Positions 25,591-34,074 of a stretch of DNA of 64,000 nucleotides are shown one piece after another (position 1 is the first letter of the stretch; every line of letters starts with the position of its first letter). The stretch lies in assembly GCF_020097835.1 (NCBI RefSeq), contig NZ_CP083666.1:2728001-2792000 (forward strand), given 5' to 3'. The stretch is from Haloprofundus halobius. GTDB lineage: Archaea; Halobacteriota; Halobacteria; Halobacteriales; Haloferacaceae. A program made the position numbers and the translations under genes. The notes below the pieces were generated by a model that saw only the letters and a program-made list of their open reading frames with translations, did no database searches and was not told where the DNA came from.

Positions 25591-27432
25591 TCAGCCGTCG
25601 CCCCACACGTCCGACAGCGGGTGGTTCTTCCGTTCCTCCTCGCTGGAGCGGACGCCGCTGTTGCCGCGTCGTCGACGGCGGCCGAACCCGCGGTTGTCGC
25701 CGCCGAAACTGTCGTTCGTACCGGAGTCCGACGAACTCCCGAGCGTGCCGGTGCCACCGCCGTCGAGGCCGGAAAGCGCCGTCCGCGGGTCGAACTCGGG
25801 GAGTTTCGGTTCCTCCGTGCGGTCGACCTGCTCGGCGAACCAGTCGGGCATGTCGGCCCGCGCGCGCTCGAACAGGTCCAGGAGACTGGAGTCGGCGAGA
25901 TACGTCGCGCCGCGGTCGTCGGGTGCACGAATGACGCGCCCGCACGCCTGAATCACGGTTCTGAGGGCGGCGCGGTGGTACCAACTCCACTGCCCCTCTT
26001 CGAGGCGGCGCGCGACGCGCGAGTCGCTCGTGTTGAGGTAGGGCGCTTTGCAGAGCACCTGCCACCGACAGAGGTCACCCTTCAGGTCGAGCGCCTCCTC
26101 CATCTTCACCGAGACGAACAGTTCGGGGTCCGAACTCGCCTTCCACGCGTCCAACTCGGCGTCGCGGTTCTCCTTGCTGTGGGTCCGGACGCGCTCGCCG
26201 ACGCCGAAGTCGACCAGTAGGTCGGCGAGTCGCTCCTGGATGCTGTAGGAGTGCGCGTGGATCAACCCCTTCTCGTCGGGGTGTCTCGCCATCAGGCGGA
26301 CGACGAGTCGGGCGATTTTGGGGATAGTCTCGTCGCGGTGCTCGAACGTCATCCGGCCCTGCGTCACGTCGTACAGCGGCCGGTTCTCGACGGGGAAGGT
26401 GTGCGGCACGTCGACCAGCGCAACGTCTTTCGGGTCGAGGCCGACCTGCCGACAGAACGCGTCCTTGTTGAGAATCGTCGCAGACAGCAGCGCAAAGTTG
26501 TTGCCGCGGTCCCAGACCGTGTGGTGGAGGTATTTTTCGGGGTTCAGCGGTTTGATGACGACCTGTGTGCCCTCGCCTCCCGGTTGATCGACGACCCACG
26601 TGGTGGCGCTCGCCGGGTCGCGGTAGTCCTTGACGAACCAGTCGAGTTCCGAGCGCAGTTCCTGGAGTCTGTCGCGGCGGGCGGCCTCCTCGGGTGTGAG
26701 TTCCGGTTTCGTCAACAGTTCGTCTTTCGCGCGTTCGCAGACGCCCGAGAGCGTCTCCGCGAAGCGGGACGCGCGCTCGGTGGCGTCGTCCGCGGCGGCG
26801 ACGTCGGGGATACCCACGTCGTCCCAGACGGGGACGGTGTGGGGGCTCAGTTCGATGGTCGCGTACATCTCGGCCCACTCGGCGAGGCCGTGGGCCTCGT
26901 CGATGACCACCACGTCGCGCTTTCTGAACACGTCGCTTCCTGCCGTCTGCATGAAGTACGCGAGCGTCATCGCCGCGATGGATTTCGAGGAGGCGATGGC
27001 GCGGTCCGAAAAGTACGGACACCGGTGCCGAACCGTGCAGTCGAACCCTTTCTGGCGGACGCACGGCGCGCGGTTGACGGGCGTGTCGTGCTCGCCCGGG
27101 AGGATGCAGTTGTAGTTGCGCTTGCCGCGAATGATGCTCAAATCGTCCAGCAGCGACTCGCTCTCCACGTCGTCGAGTTGCGAGACCTGCGGCGTGGTGT
27201 AGTAGGCGTCCGTGGCGTGTTTCGGTTCGGACTCCTCGACGGTGCGCGCACAACCGGCGATAGCGCGCGCCAGGAGGGACTTGCCGCTGCCGGTCGGCGC
27301 GCGGACGAGTACCACGTCGTTTCCGGCGGCAAACGCGTCTCCAATGTCCCGGAGCGCTCGCTCCTGATTGCCGCGGTAACTTGGCGCGGGGAAGGCGTCG
27401 AAGATGCGCTCGGGGTCCACGCGGGGAGCCAC
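25591..27432 (-). CDS. Rad3/XPD-like superfamily 2 helicase
   Basis: A 613-aa helicase. Motif I is APTGSGKSLLA near residue 45, motif II is VVVIDEAHGLAEW (DEAH), and motif VI is IQACGRVIRAPDDRG near 525. Between motifs Ia and II lies a four-cysteine block (YNCILPG, APCVRQ, FDCTVRHRCPYF) like the 4Fe-4S cluster of XPD/DinG. The C-terminal about 80 residues are low-complexity Gly/Arg/Ser (FGGDNRGFGRRRRRG). It probably unwinds DNA 5'-3' in repair. The protein is monocistronic. Confidence 0.9.
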   Translation of the reverse strand: MAPRVDPERIFDAFPAPSYRGNQERALRDIGDAFAAGNDVVLVRAPTGSGKSLLARAIAGCARTVEESEPKHATDAYYTTPQVSQLDDVESESLLDDLSIIRGKRNYNCILPGEHDTPVNRAPCVRQKGFDCTVRHRCPYFSDRAIASSKSIAAMTLAYFMQTAGSDVFRKRDVVVIDEAHGLAEWAEMYATIELSPHTVPVWDDVGIPDVAAADDATERASRFAETLSGVCERAKDELLTKPELTPEEAARRDRLQELRSELDWFVKDYRDPASATTWVVDQPGGEGTQVVIKPLNPEKYLHHTVWDRGNNFALLSATILNKDAFCRQVGLDPKDVALVDVPHTFPVENRPLYDVTQGRMTFEHRDETIPKIARLVVRLMARHPDEKGLIHAHSYSIQERLADLLVDFGVGERVRTHSKENRDAELDAWKASSDPELFVSVKMEEALDLKGDLCRWQVLCKAPYLNTSDSRVARRLEEGQWSWYHRAALRTVIQACGRVIRAPDDRGATYLADSSLLDLFERARADMPDWFAEQVDRTEEPKLPEFDPRTALSGLDGGGTGTLGSSSDSGTNDSFGGDNRGFGRRRRRGNSGVRSSEEERKNHPLSDVWGDG

Positions 27433-27537
27433 CGCGGGCAGCGGCCTAAAGCCACCGACTCGGCGGCGGCGGTCGGAGTCGACACGCTCGCCGCTGGAGT
27501 CGGCGCACCTGCCGGAGTCGGCACACCCGCCGTCACA

Positions 27538-27741
27538 CTACAGCGCCTTCACGTCGGCCGCCGTGACGTCGCGGTCCTCGGGCAGCTGTTCGATGCAGTC
27601 GAAACAGAGCAGACAGTCGGTTCCGTCGGCGAGTTCGAGCGCCATCCCCCCGGAGGGCCCGTAGTCGAAGCTCCAGAAGTCGCCGATACCCCCGCTGATG
27701 CGGATTCTCAGCCCACAGCCGTCGCAGCGTGCCTTCGCCAT
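27538..27741 (-). CDS. small zinc-finger protein
   Basis: A 67-aa protein with CDGCGLRIR at residues 6-14 and CLLCFDCIEQL near 43-53, enough for a zinc site; the middle is Gly-rich (SGGIGDFWSFDYGPSGGM). It is divergent from the cysteine-cluster protein at 27824 with an 82-bp gap. Function unknown; another of the haloarchaeal zinc micro-proteins in this window. Confidence 0.65.
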   Translation of the reverse strand: MAKARCDGCGLRIRISGGIGDFWSFDYGPSGGMALELADGTDCLLCFDCIEQLPEDRDVTAADVKAL

Positions 27742-27823
27742 GCTCGAACCACAGGCGAGGCGACGGAAGACCCCTTCGGGCCGCGTGCGACTGCTTAACA
27801 GCCGTCGCCCCGACGTCTCTCAC

Positions 27824-28690
27824 ATGAAGGTGAACTGCGAGGGGTGCGCGGGCTGTTGCATCGACTGGCGACCCATCGCGCCCGGAACGCTCGACCACGA
27901 GCGTCGCGGACGGCGCGACCCGCTCGACGACACCTACAATCTCGTGCCGCTGACGCGCGACGAGGTGAAGGCGTTCCTCAACGAGGGACTCGGCGACGTG
28001 ATGACGCCACGGCTGTTCCGCGCCGACGAGGAGACGACGTCGGCGCGCGTCGACGGCTACGACCTCGCCGCGCTCGACGGCCGACCCGTCTTCTACGTCG
28101 GCCTCCGGAAACCGCCGAAACCGGTCGGTCCGTTCGGTACGGAGCCGACGTGGCTCGACGCCTGCACCTTTCTCGACCCGGAGACGCTTCGGTGCCGTAT
28201 CCACGACTCCGCTCTATACCCCGCGACCTGCGGCGACTACCCCGGACAGAACCTCACGCTGGACCAGGAGACCGAGTGCGAGCGCGTCGAGCGCGCCTAC
28301 GGCGGCGACCGACTCCTCGACGCCGATCCGCCCGAGAAACTCCGGGGACTCGCGCTCGGCCCACAAGCGCTGGGGGCGAAACTGTTCGTCTACCCCGATG
28401 TCGACGAGTTGACGGGCGTCGTCGAGCGCCTCGCAGCGGGCGAGACGACGGTGGCCGACCGCGCGCTGTTCGTCGGAGTCGCCGCCGGATCGCGTCCCGG
28501 GACCACGGCCGTCGACGCGGAGAAAGCCGAACGGGCACGGGGACGTGCGCAGGAGGCGGACTCGTGGGCCGGGACGGTCATCGACGCGTGGATCGACCGC
28601 GCCGGTCGCCGCGGGAGCGACGCGGGGGACGCCACGGAGCGGTCGGCGTTCGAGGAGCGCCGGGGCGCGCCGCCGACGAGCGAGTGGTGA
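27824..28690 (+). CDS. YkgJ-type cysteine cluster protein
   Basis: A 288-aa protein with the N-terminal cluster MKVNCEGCAGCCIDWRP and later Cys residues DACTFLD, LRCRIHD and ATCGDYPGQN, as in the YkgJ/UPF0153 metal-binding family (zinc or Fe-S). The C-terminal third is polar and Ala/Arg-rich. The ATG at 27824 follows a CTTAACA box by about 25 nt. Biochemical role unknown. Confidence 0.82.
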   Translation: MKVNCEGCAGCCIDWRPIAPGTLDHERRGRRDPLDDTYNLVPLTRDEVKAFLNEGLGDVMTPRLFRADEETTSARVDGYDLAALDGRPVFYVGLRKPPKPVGPFGTEPTWLDACTFLDPETLRCRIHDSALYPATCGDYPGQNLTLDQETECERVERAYGGDRLLDADPPEKLRGLALGPQALGAKLFVYPDVDELTGVVERLAAGETTVADRALFVGVAAGSRPGTTAVDAEKAERARGRAQEADSWAGTVIDAWIDRAGRRGSDAGDATERSAFEERRGAPPTSEW

Positions 28691-28739
28691 GACAGCGGCG
28701 GCGAGAACAGTTAACCGACTCACGCTCCATTTTTGAGAC

Positions 28740-29726
28740 ATGAAGGTCCTCGTGACGGGTGCGACAGGGTTCGTCGGCGGACAGTTGGTTCCGGCGCTGC
28801 GGACCGCCGGACACGACGTGACGGTTCTGGTCCGCGACGCGCAGGCGTTCGACGCGCCGTCGGGCGTCGACATCGTCGAAGGCGACCTGCTCGAACCGGA
28901 CGCCTGTGAACTCGTCGTCGGCGACGGACCGACCGGTGAGCAGTCGCTGTCGACGCTCCTGGACGGGCTGGGGATAGAGGCGGCGTACTACCTCGTGCAC
29001 TCGATGCAAGCCGGCGACGACTTCGAGGAGCGCGACCGGCGCATCGCGCGGCGGTTCGTCCGCGTCGTGAACGACACCGACGTCGAGCGCGTGCTCTACC
29101 TCGGCGGACTCGGTGAGGAGCGTGACCAACTGTCGAAACATCTCCGGTCGAGGCGGGAGGTCGAGTACATCCTCTCGCAGGGCGAGTTTGATCTGACGAC
29201 GCTCCGGGCGGCCATCATCATCGGCGACGGGAGCGCGAGTTTCGAGCTCGTCGAGCAACTGGCGCGCCGACTGCCGGTGATGGTGACGCCGCGGTGGGTG
29301 CAGACGAAGTGCCAACCCATCGCCATCGACGACGTGGTAGCGTACCTCGTCGGCGTCCTCGACCACCCGGAGACGGCGGGTGGGACGTACGAAATCGGCG
29401 GTCCCGACGTCGTGACGTACGACGAGATGCTGCGCGAGACGGCCCGACAGTTGGGTCGACGTCTGCGCATCGTTCCCGTGCCGGTGCTGACGCCGCGGCT
29501 GTCGACGTACTGGGTCGGGCTGGTGACCGACGTGCCGGCGAGCATCGCCCGCCCGCTCATCGACGGGCTGAAAAATCCCGTCGTCGTCGACGACACCCGA
29601 ATCAGGGAGATCGTCGAGTTCGAGTCGACGCCGTTCGAGGAGGCGGTGGCGGCGGCGCTCGGCACCGACGAGGCGAGCGAGACGACGGCGGTGACGGACG
29701 CGACGAGTGCGCCGAAAACCAACTGA
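28740..29726 (+). CDS. NAD(P)-binding SDR-like protein (NmrA/complex I 39-kDa-like)
   Basis: A 328-aa atypical SDR starting MKVLVTGATGFVGGQL (GxxGxxG). The first half continues with VTVLVRD and YYLVHSMQAGDDFEERD, which suits the NAD(P)H-binding atypical SDR families rather than classic epimerases; no YxxxK is obvious. It may act as a redox sensor, quinone reductase or assembly factor. The next gene starts 28 bp downstream and is probably in the same operon. Confidence 0.8.
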   Translation: MKVLVTGATGFVGGQLVPALRTAGHDVTVLVRDAQAFDAPSGVDIVEGDLLEPDACELVVGDGPTGEQSLSTLLDGLGIEAAYYLVHSMQAGDDFEERDRRIARRFVRVVNDTDVERVLYLGGLGEERDQLSKHLRSRREVEYILSQGEFDLTTLRAAIIIGDGSASFELVEQLARRLPVMVTPRWVQTKCQPIAIDDVVAYLVGVLDHPETAGGTYEIGGPDVVTYDEMLRETARQLGRRLRIVPVPVLTPRLSTYWVGLVTDVPASIARPLIDGLKNPVVVDDTRIREIVEFESTPFEEAVAAALGTDEASETTAVTDATSAPKTN

Positions 29727-29754
29727 GCGACGAGGCGACGGGACACGAGACGAG

Positions 29755-30489
29755 ATGCAGCAGCGACGGCAACGGTGCGACGAGGTGACGGAACCGGAGT
29801 ACGGCGATACGTGGGTGTACGAGAGCATCGTGGGAGCGCTCCCGGGCATCGATCTGACCGACTGGCAGGCGGTGCTGTTGCAGATAGCGATCTTCGAGGT
29901 GTCGCTCCTGTTTCTGGCGTGGGCGTACGATCTCTGGGACGCCGCGCTCGCCGGAACGGCCGCCGTCTTCGTCGCCGCAGTAGGTAGCCTCGCGATGGTT
30001 CGCATCGGCGACGGGACGCGCTCGCTGGTGCTGCCGGAGTCGTACCAGCGACTGCTGTTCGGGTCGAGTGTCGAAGTCGTCCTCGCGGTGCTAGCGTTCG
30101 TCGCGCTGGTTACGCATCTGTTCGTCTTCGACCCCGAACGGGCGGCGAACCCGCTCGTCGAGACGCTGTTCGGCGAGCGACCGGACGTGATTCCGGTGTA
30201 CCTGATGCTACTCGTCCTCTGGGACCTCTGTTACCGCATCGGCACCTCGTGGTGGGCGTCGGTCGTCGCGCTGTGGCGCTCCTATCGCTTCTCGTTCGAC
30301 GCGGAGACGGCCGCGGCGCTGCGACGTGTGGACCTGACCAACGTCGTCTTCGGTCTCGCACAGCTGGCGCTCGTGCCGTTCATCGTCGACCGACCGGTGT
30401 TGCTGTTCGCCGTCGGCGGCCACGTCGTCGCGGTGACTGTCGTCTCGGTACTTGCGGTACTGACGGTGGAGGTCCAGGAAGGCGACTGA
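29755..30489 (+). CDS. multi-pass membrane protein of unknown function
   Basis: A 244-aa protein with six to seven hydrophobic segments (VLLQIAIFEVSLLFLAWAY, LAGTAAVFVAAVGSLAMV, VVLAVLAFVALVTHLFVF, PVYLMLLVLWDLCYRI, LLFAVGGHVVAVTVV). The conserved-looking RIGTSWWASVVALWRSYRF follows the fourth. It is probably co-transcribed with the SDR gene upstream. No catalytic or transport signature recognised. Confidence 0.7.
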   Translation: MQQRRQRCDEVTEPEYGDTWVYESIVGALPGIDLTDWQAVLLQIAIFEVSLLFLAWAYDLWDAALAGTAAVFVAAVGSLAMVRIGDGTRSLVLPESYQRLLFGSSVEVVLAVLAFVALVTHLFVFDPERAANPLVETLFGERPDVIPVYLMLLVLWDLCYRIGTSWWASVVALWRSYRFSFDAETAAALRRVDLTNVVFGLAQLALVPFIVDRPVLLFAVGGHVVAVTVVSVLAVLTVEVQEGD

Positions 30490-30493
30490 GCGG

Positions 30494-30670
30494 TCAGCGT
30501 TCGCCTTTCAGCTTGCGGAACTGCGCGAGCAGGTCCTCGGCCGAGTCGCCGGAATCGTATTCGAGACGTCCACGGAACTCCGTGCGCGCCTCGTCGAAGT
30601 CCGCGTCGACCTGACTGGTTTTCTGCGCACGACGCTCGTGTTCGTCTTCATCATAGGCACCCATTGACAT
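30494..30670 (-). CDS. DUF5786-like small haloarchaeal protein
   Basis: A 58-aa charged protein starting MSMGAYDEDEHERR, with the C-terminal SAEDLLAQFRKLKGER resembling the haloarchaeal DUF5786 group (small acidic proteins ending in a short helix). The ATG at 30670 lies 27 nt after a TATA box; an alternative in-frame ATG at 30664 is close by. It is too short for most gene callers. It is convergent with the membrane protein at 29755. Function unknown. Confidence 0.7.
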   Translation of the reverse strand: MSMGAYDEDEHERRAQKTSQVDADFDEARTEFRGRLEYDSGDSAEDLLAQFRKLKGER

Positions 30671-30696
30671 GCTATGTCATCACTTAACAATTCCTC

Positions 30697-30704
30697 TATA
30701 AATA
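30697..30704 (-). promoter_or_regulatory. TATA box of the DUF5786-like gene
   Basis: The block TATAAATA (plus strand), read TATTTATA on the coding strand, lies 27-34 nt before the ATG at 30670. It is one of the best TATA matches in the window. Confidence 0.7.
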
Positions 30705-30780
30705 CATAACGGTTCGTCAGGTTTCGGACACGGACTGCGCGCACGGAACACGTAAGGTCCCCCACGGGTAACTCGGCGTC

Positions 30781-31788
30781 GTGGCACGACCTCTGCGGTT
30801 CCGGTACGCGCCCGGTCGATGGACCGAACAGCGCGTCCGACACGACGTATACTCTCATCTCGATTCGAATCTCGGCGCGACGATGAAGCGGCCCTGGTAC
30901 AGACCGCCCTCGGGGTACGAGGCGCGGCGCTTCGAGATGGACAACGGCGACACTGCGCTCTTCTGCTGGGACGACGACGACGGCGCGTACTGGCTCGGCA
31001 ACACCGAGACGCCGAGCACGCTCTGGCGGACGGAGAAATTCAGCTTCACCGAGGTTCCCTATCCGGTCCGCCGGTGGGCCGAGCGCGAACTGCTCGCGCA
31101 GTTGTACGAGGAGACGCCGTGGCTCGAACCGTTCCCGCACCTCTCGTGGTTCTTTCTGCCCGTCTTCCTCTCGAAGGACGGCCGACACACGACGCGACGT
31201 TTCTTCGACGAACACGCCGCCGGCTTCCCGGACGCGACACGCGACGAGGCGCTCTCGTTTTACGAGTCGTTTCTGAAGACGGGCGTCCTCGACGAGTACC
31301 GCGAACTGATGGCCGGAAAGCTCGGCACCTCGAAACAGCTCGACTTGGTTCGGATGACCGCCTCGATGGGCGAGTTCAACGCCGCCGCGCTGCTCACCGA
31401 GGCCGGCTACGACATCACGCCCGAAATCGAAGTGACGACCGGTCACTCGCTGGACTACCGGGCCGAGCGCGACGGCGAGGGGACGCTCGTCGAGGTGACC
31501 CGGCCACTACCGACCGACCGCCGGAGTGCGGGCACGCCAGTCGCCGCCGTTCGCGACACCGCCGAGACCAAGACGTCGGGACAATTAGAGCGACACGGCG
31601 GCGGCGTCACGCTGTTCGTCGACTGCTCGTCGTTCCCGGACGACGACTGGTGGGCGGTCCGCGGCGAGAAACCCGACGTGAGACACCGGCCGGCCGTCGT
31701 CTTCCGGACGCGGCCGTCGGGAGACGTTGAGGCGTACAGGAAAGGAAGCGTTCCGCTGGACCTCGACGACGCCGTCGAGTGGGTCTGA
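30781..31788 (+). CDS. DUF5784 family protein
   Basis: A 335-aa protein I match to haloarchaeal DUF5784 from memory. It has FEMDNGDTALFCWDD, YWLGNTETPSTLWRTEKF, SWFFLPVFLSKDGR, LMAGKLGTSKQLDLVRM and the region EVTTGHSLDYRAERDGEGTLVEVTRP. The last has a D...ExT arrangement reminiscent of a PD-(D/E)XK nuclease core, though the Lys is absent. It starts at GTG (30781); the alternative ATG at 30883 would remove a conserved-looking N-terminus. Function unknown. Confidence 0.75.
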   Translation: MARPLRFRYAPGRWTEQRVRHDVYSHLDSNLGATMKRPWYRPPSGYEARRFEMDNGDTALFCWDDDDGAYWLGNTETPSTLWRTEKFSFTEVPYPVRRWAERELLAQLYEETPWLEPFPHLSWFFLPVFLSKDGRHTTRRFFDEHAAGFPDATRDEALSFYESFLKTGVLDEYRELMAGKLGTSKQLDLVRMTASMGEFNAAALLTEAGYDITPEIEVTTGHSLDYRAERDGEGTLVEVTRPLPTDRRSAGTPVAAVRDTAETKTSGQLERHGGGVTLFVDCSSFPDDDWWAVRGEKPDVRHRPAVVFRTRPSGDVEAYRKGSVPLDLDDAVEWV

Positions 31789-31869
31789 ATCGAGTCAAAA
31801 ATCCGGCGGCGATGGGCGGGTCGGCGTACTGGCGGCCCGACGCGCCCGGCGGATGGACGGGTTACGGCG

Positions 31870-32154
31870 TCAGAACGAGACCTGACCGGAGTTACCCTCC
31901 CCGAGCGTCGGCGCGTCCCGGTCGCTGTAGAACCGTCGTCCGATGGCTTCGTGGCCGACACCGGTGAGAAGCGCTTCGTACACCTCCTCCGCGTCGGCGT
32001 ACGTCTGTGCGCCGAAGCGTTCGAGCACGGTTCCGACCGTCTCCGAACCGTTCTGTAGGTGAATCGTCTCTGTACCGTAGGCGCTGACGAGTTCGTCGGT
32101 GGTCGCTGGGTACTCGTGGTTGGCAACGAGGTCGCCGGTTCTGTTCAGGCGCAT
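31870..32154 (-). CDS. DUF5789-like small protein
   Basis: A 94-aa protein starting MRLNRTGDLVANHEYPATTDELVSAYG in two blocks (MRLNRTG; HEYPATTDELVSAYG), with a later NGSETVGTVLERFG and a C-terminal RRFYSDRDAPTLGEG. This is the pattern I recall for haloarchaeal DUF5789/DUF2795-like proteins. The TATA box TTTATAA (32178-32184) lies 24-30 nt upstream. Function unknown. Confidence 0.75.
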   Translation of the reverse strand: MRLNRTGDLVANHEYPATTDELVSAYGTETIHLQNGSETVGTVLERFGAQTYADAEEVYEALLTGVGHEAIGRRFYSDRDAPTLGEGNSGQVSF

Positions 32155-32177
32155 CGATTACGACGACGCCTCGCGAG

Positions 32178-32184
32178 TTTATAA
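32178..32184 (-). promoter_or_regulatory. TATA box of the DUF5789-like gene
   Basis: On the minus strand this reads TTATAAA, centred 27 nt before the ATG at 32154. Further upstream the DNA is unusually AT-rich (32190-32240). Confidence 0.65.
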
Positions 32185-32305
32185 TGATTTTCCATGCACA
32201 TCATTAGTCACGATTGAGGAACCCCATTTCCTTAATGGTCCTTAATGACAACCGGAGCGAGTGACCGACGGGCGGCGCGGCGCTTTTGTCGGCGGCGGTC
32301 GAGCG

Positions 32306-33148
32306 ATGGCCATGGATATCGCCGCCGATCTCCACGTCCACACGACGGCCTCGGACGGACGACTGACGCTCGACGCGCTTCCGACGGCCGCGCGGGCGGG
32401 CGGCGTCGAGGTCGTCGCCGTGACCGACCACGACACGTTCCACCCGGGGCTCGACGCGCCGGTGAGCGTCCGCGACGGCGTCACCGTGATTCACGGCCTC
32501 GAACTCCGCGTCGACGTCTCCGCACGAACTTCGGAGGACGGCCAGACGGCGTCCGGCGACACCGGGAAACGACAGGTCGACCTGCTGGGTTACGGCGTCC
32601 GACGGACGCCCGCGCTGACCGACGAACTCGACCGACTCCAGCGAAATCGCGTCGAACGCGGCGCGGAACTGATCGAGCGCGTCGAGTCGTACGTTGACGT
32701 CGACCTCGACGTCGAACCCCGTCCGGGTATCGGCCGCCCGCACGTCGCCCGCGCTATCGACGCGAGTGACGCGGAGTACGACTATCAGGGCGCGTTCGAC
32801 CATCTCATCGGCGACGACGGACCGTGTTTCGTGCCGCGCGAGATTCCGACGTTCGAGACGGGCGTCGAGCTGCTCTCGGAGGCGTGTTCGGTCGTTTCGC
32901 TGGCGCATCCCTTCCGATACGACGACCCCGAGGCGGCGCTGTCGCTGGCGACCGAGTTGGACGCCGTCGAGCGCTACTACCCGTACGGTTTCGAGGTGGA
33001 CGAGTCGCTCGTCGACGAAGTCGTCGAGCGCGAAGGGGTGCTCGCGACCGGCGGAAGCGACGCTCACGGAACGGAACTGGGCGTCTGCGGGGTTCCCCGG
33101 AAAGCGTTTGCGGCGATTCGCACTCGGCTACCCGAAGCGGTGGCTTAA
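32306..33148 (+). CDS. PHP-domain phosphoesterase
   Basis: A 280-aa polymerase and histidinol phosphatase domain protein. Metal-ligand motifs are DLHVHTTASDG near the N-terminus, AVTDHDTFHPG, the Glu in IHGLELRVDV, the His in IGRPHVAR and LAHPFRY, and GGSDAHGTELG near the end. It probably acts as a trinuclear-metal phosphoesterase on nucleotides or sugar phosphates, or as an RNase AM-like enzyme. ATG at 32306 or 32312 are both possible. Confidence 0.88.
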   Translation: MAMDIAADLHVHTTASDGRLTLDALPTAARAGGVEVVAVTDHDTFHPGLDAPVSVRDGVTVIHGLELRVDVSARTSEDGQTASGDTGKRQVDLLGYGVRRTPALTDELDRLQRNRVERGAELIERVESYVDVDLDVEPRPGIGRPHVARAIDASDAEYDYQGAFDHLIGDDGPCFVPREIPTFETGVELLSEACSVVSLAHPFRYDDPEAALSLATELDAVERYYPYGFEVDESLVDEVVEREGVLATGGSDAHGTELGVCGVPRKAFAAIRTRLPEAVA

Positions 33149-33173
33149 ACCGATCGGGAACGAAAGAACGGGT

Positions 33174-33338
33174 ATGCAGTGCCACTACTGCGACCGAGAT
33201 GCCGCTTTTGCCGCCGGAAAAGACGGCGTTCGAGTCGGCCTCTGCGAGGAGCATTTCCGCGAGCGGATGGAGGAACTCGCCGAATCCGACGAGTTGGAAG
33301 CCCTTCGGGAGCGGATCGACGTGGACCGAGCGGAGTGA
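33174..33338 (+). CDS. 54-aa zinc-knuckle protein (DUF6757-like)
   Basis: A 54-aa protein: MQCHYCDRDAAFAAGKDG, then VGLCEEHFRERMEELAE. The CxxC plus CxxH pattern suggests a treble-clef zinc finger, and the C-terminal helix is acidic. It resembles the haloarchaeal DUF6757 group from memory. A CTTAAAC box lies about 25-30 nt upstream, right after the PHP gene. The last 20 bp of the gene belong to a 56-bp tandem duplication. Confidence 0.72.
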   Translation: MQCHYCDRDAAFAAGKDGVRVGLCEEHFRERMEELAESDELEALRERIDVDRAE

Positions 33339-33415
33339 GTCACGGGTGAAAGACTGACGGTCCGCGTCGAGTAGACGTGGACCGAGCGGAGTGAGTCACG
33401 GGTGAGAGACTGACG
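33318..33415. repeat. 56-bp tandem duplication of a gene end
   Basis: The 42-bp block at 33318-33359 recurs at 33374-33415 with a single mismatch (GAAAG versus GAGAG), a period of 56 bp. The first copy holds the last codons and stop of the zinc-knuckle gene (DVDRAE then TGA). The second copy is an untranslated duplicate. It looks like a recent duplication, and the sequence between the units is not repeated further. Confidence 0.85.
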
Positions 33416-33470
33416 AACGTTTTGCGGACAGGTAGCGTTAGTAGCCTGACGTCGGGTGCGGCGAAACCGT

Positions 33471-34001
33471 TCAGCGTTCGAGTTCCGACGCCAAGAGTCC
33501 GAACACGCGCAGGTCGATGCGCCGTCCGTCGACGAACTCGTGTTCGCGCAGGATGCCCTCTTCGCGGAACCCAATCTTTTCCAGCACCCGCGCGGACCCC
33601 GCGTTCGACGCGACGACCTGTGCAGTGAGCTTTTCGAGGCGGCGTTCGTCGAACGCGTAGCGCGCGAGCGTCCGGGCGGCGTCGGTGGCGTAGCCCCGTC
33701 CCTGCGCCTCCGCGGTGACCCAGTACCCGAGTTCGGCGGTGCCGTTTCGCTCGTCGAGATCGAAGAAGAAGACGAGGCCGACTGGGCGGTCCTCGGCCGT
33801 GACCACGAACGTCTCGCCGTCGTCGCTGCCGACGACCGACTCGAAGTAATCGGTCGCCGCCGAGAGGTTCATCGGGCGGGCGTCGCCGAGAAGGCAGCGA
33901 AAGGCGGGGTCGTTGCGGTGACGGGCGATGAACTCGCGGTCTTCGCGCTCGACGGTCCGGAGTTCGACGCGGTCGCCGACGAGGAAGACGGGGCCGGGCA
34001 T
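33471..34001 (-). CDS. GNAT acetyltransferase (RimJ/RimL-like)
   Basis: A 176-aa GCN5-related N-acetyltransferase. The acetyl-CoA loop is visible as EAQGRGYATDAARTLARYAF (Q/RxxGxG/A), followed by VVASNAGSARVLEKIGFREEG typical of the RimJ/RimL branch. It probably acetylates an N-terminal or side-chain amine; substrate unknown. The ATG at 34001 (MPGPVFLVGDRVELR) is preferred to one further upstream. It is followed downstream by the short repeat region. Confidence 0.88.
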   Translation of the reverse strand: MPGPVFLVGDRVELRTVEREDREFIARHRNDPAFRCLLGDARPMNLSAATDYFESVVGSDDGETFVVTAEDRPVGLVFFFDLDERNGTAELGYWVTAEAQGRGYATDAARTLARYAFDERRLEKLTAQVVASNAGSARVLEKIGFREEGILREHEFVDGRRIDLRVFGLLASELER

Positions 34002-34074
34002 GGTCAGTACGTCCACGCGACGACGCAAAGTAACGTCGACCGTCGGAGAGAGCGACCGAAAGGAACCACGACCC

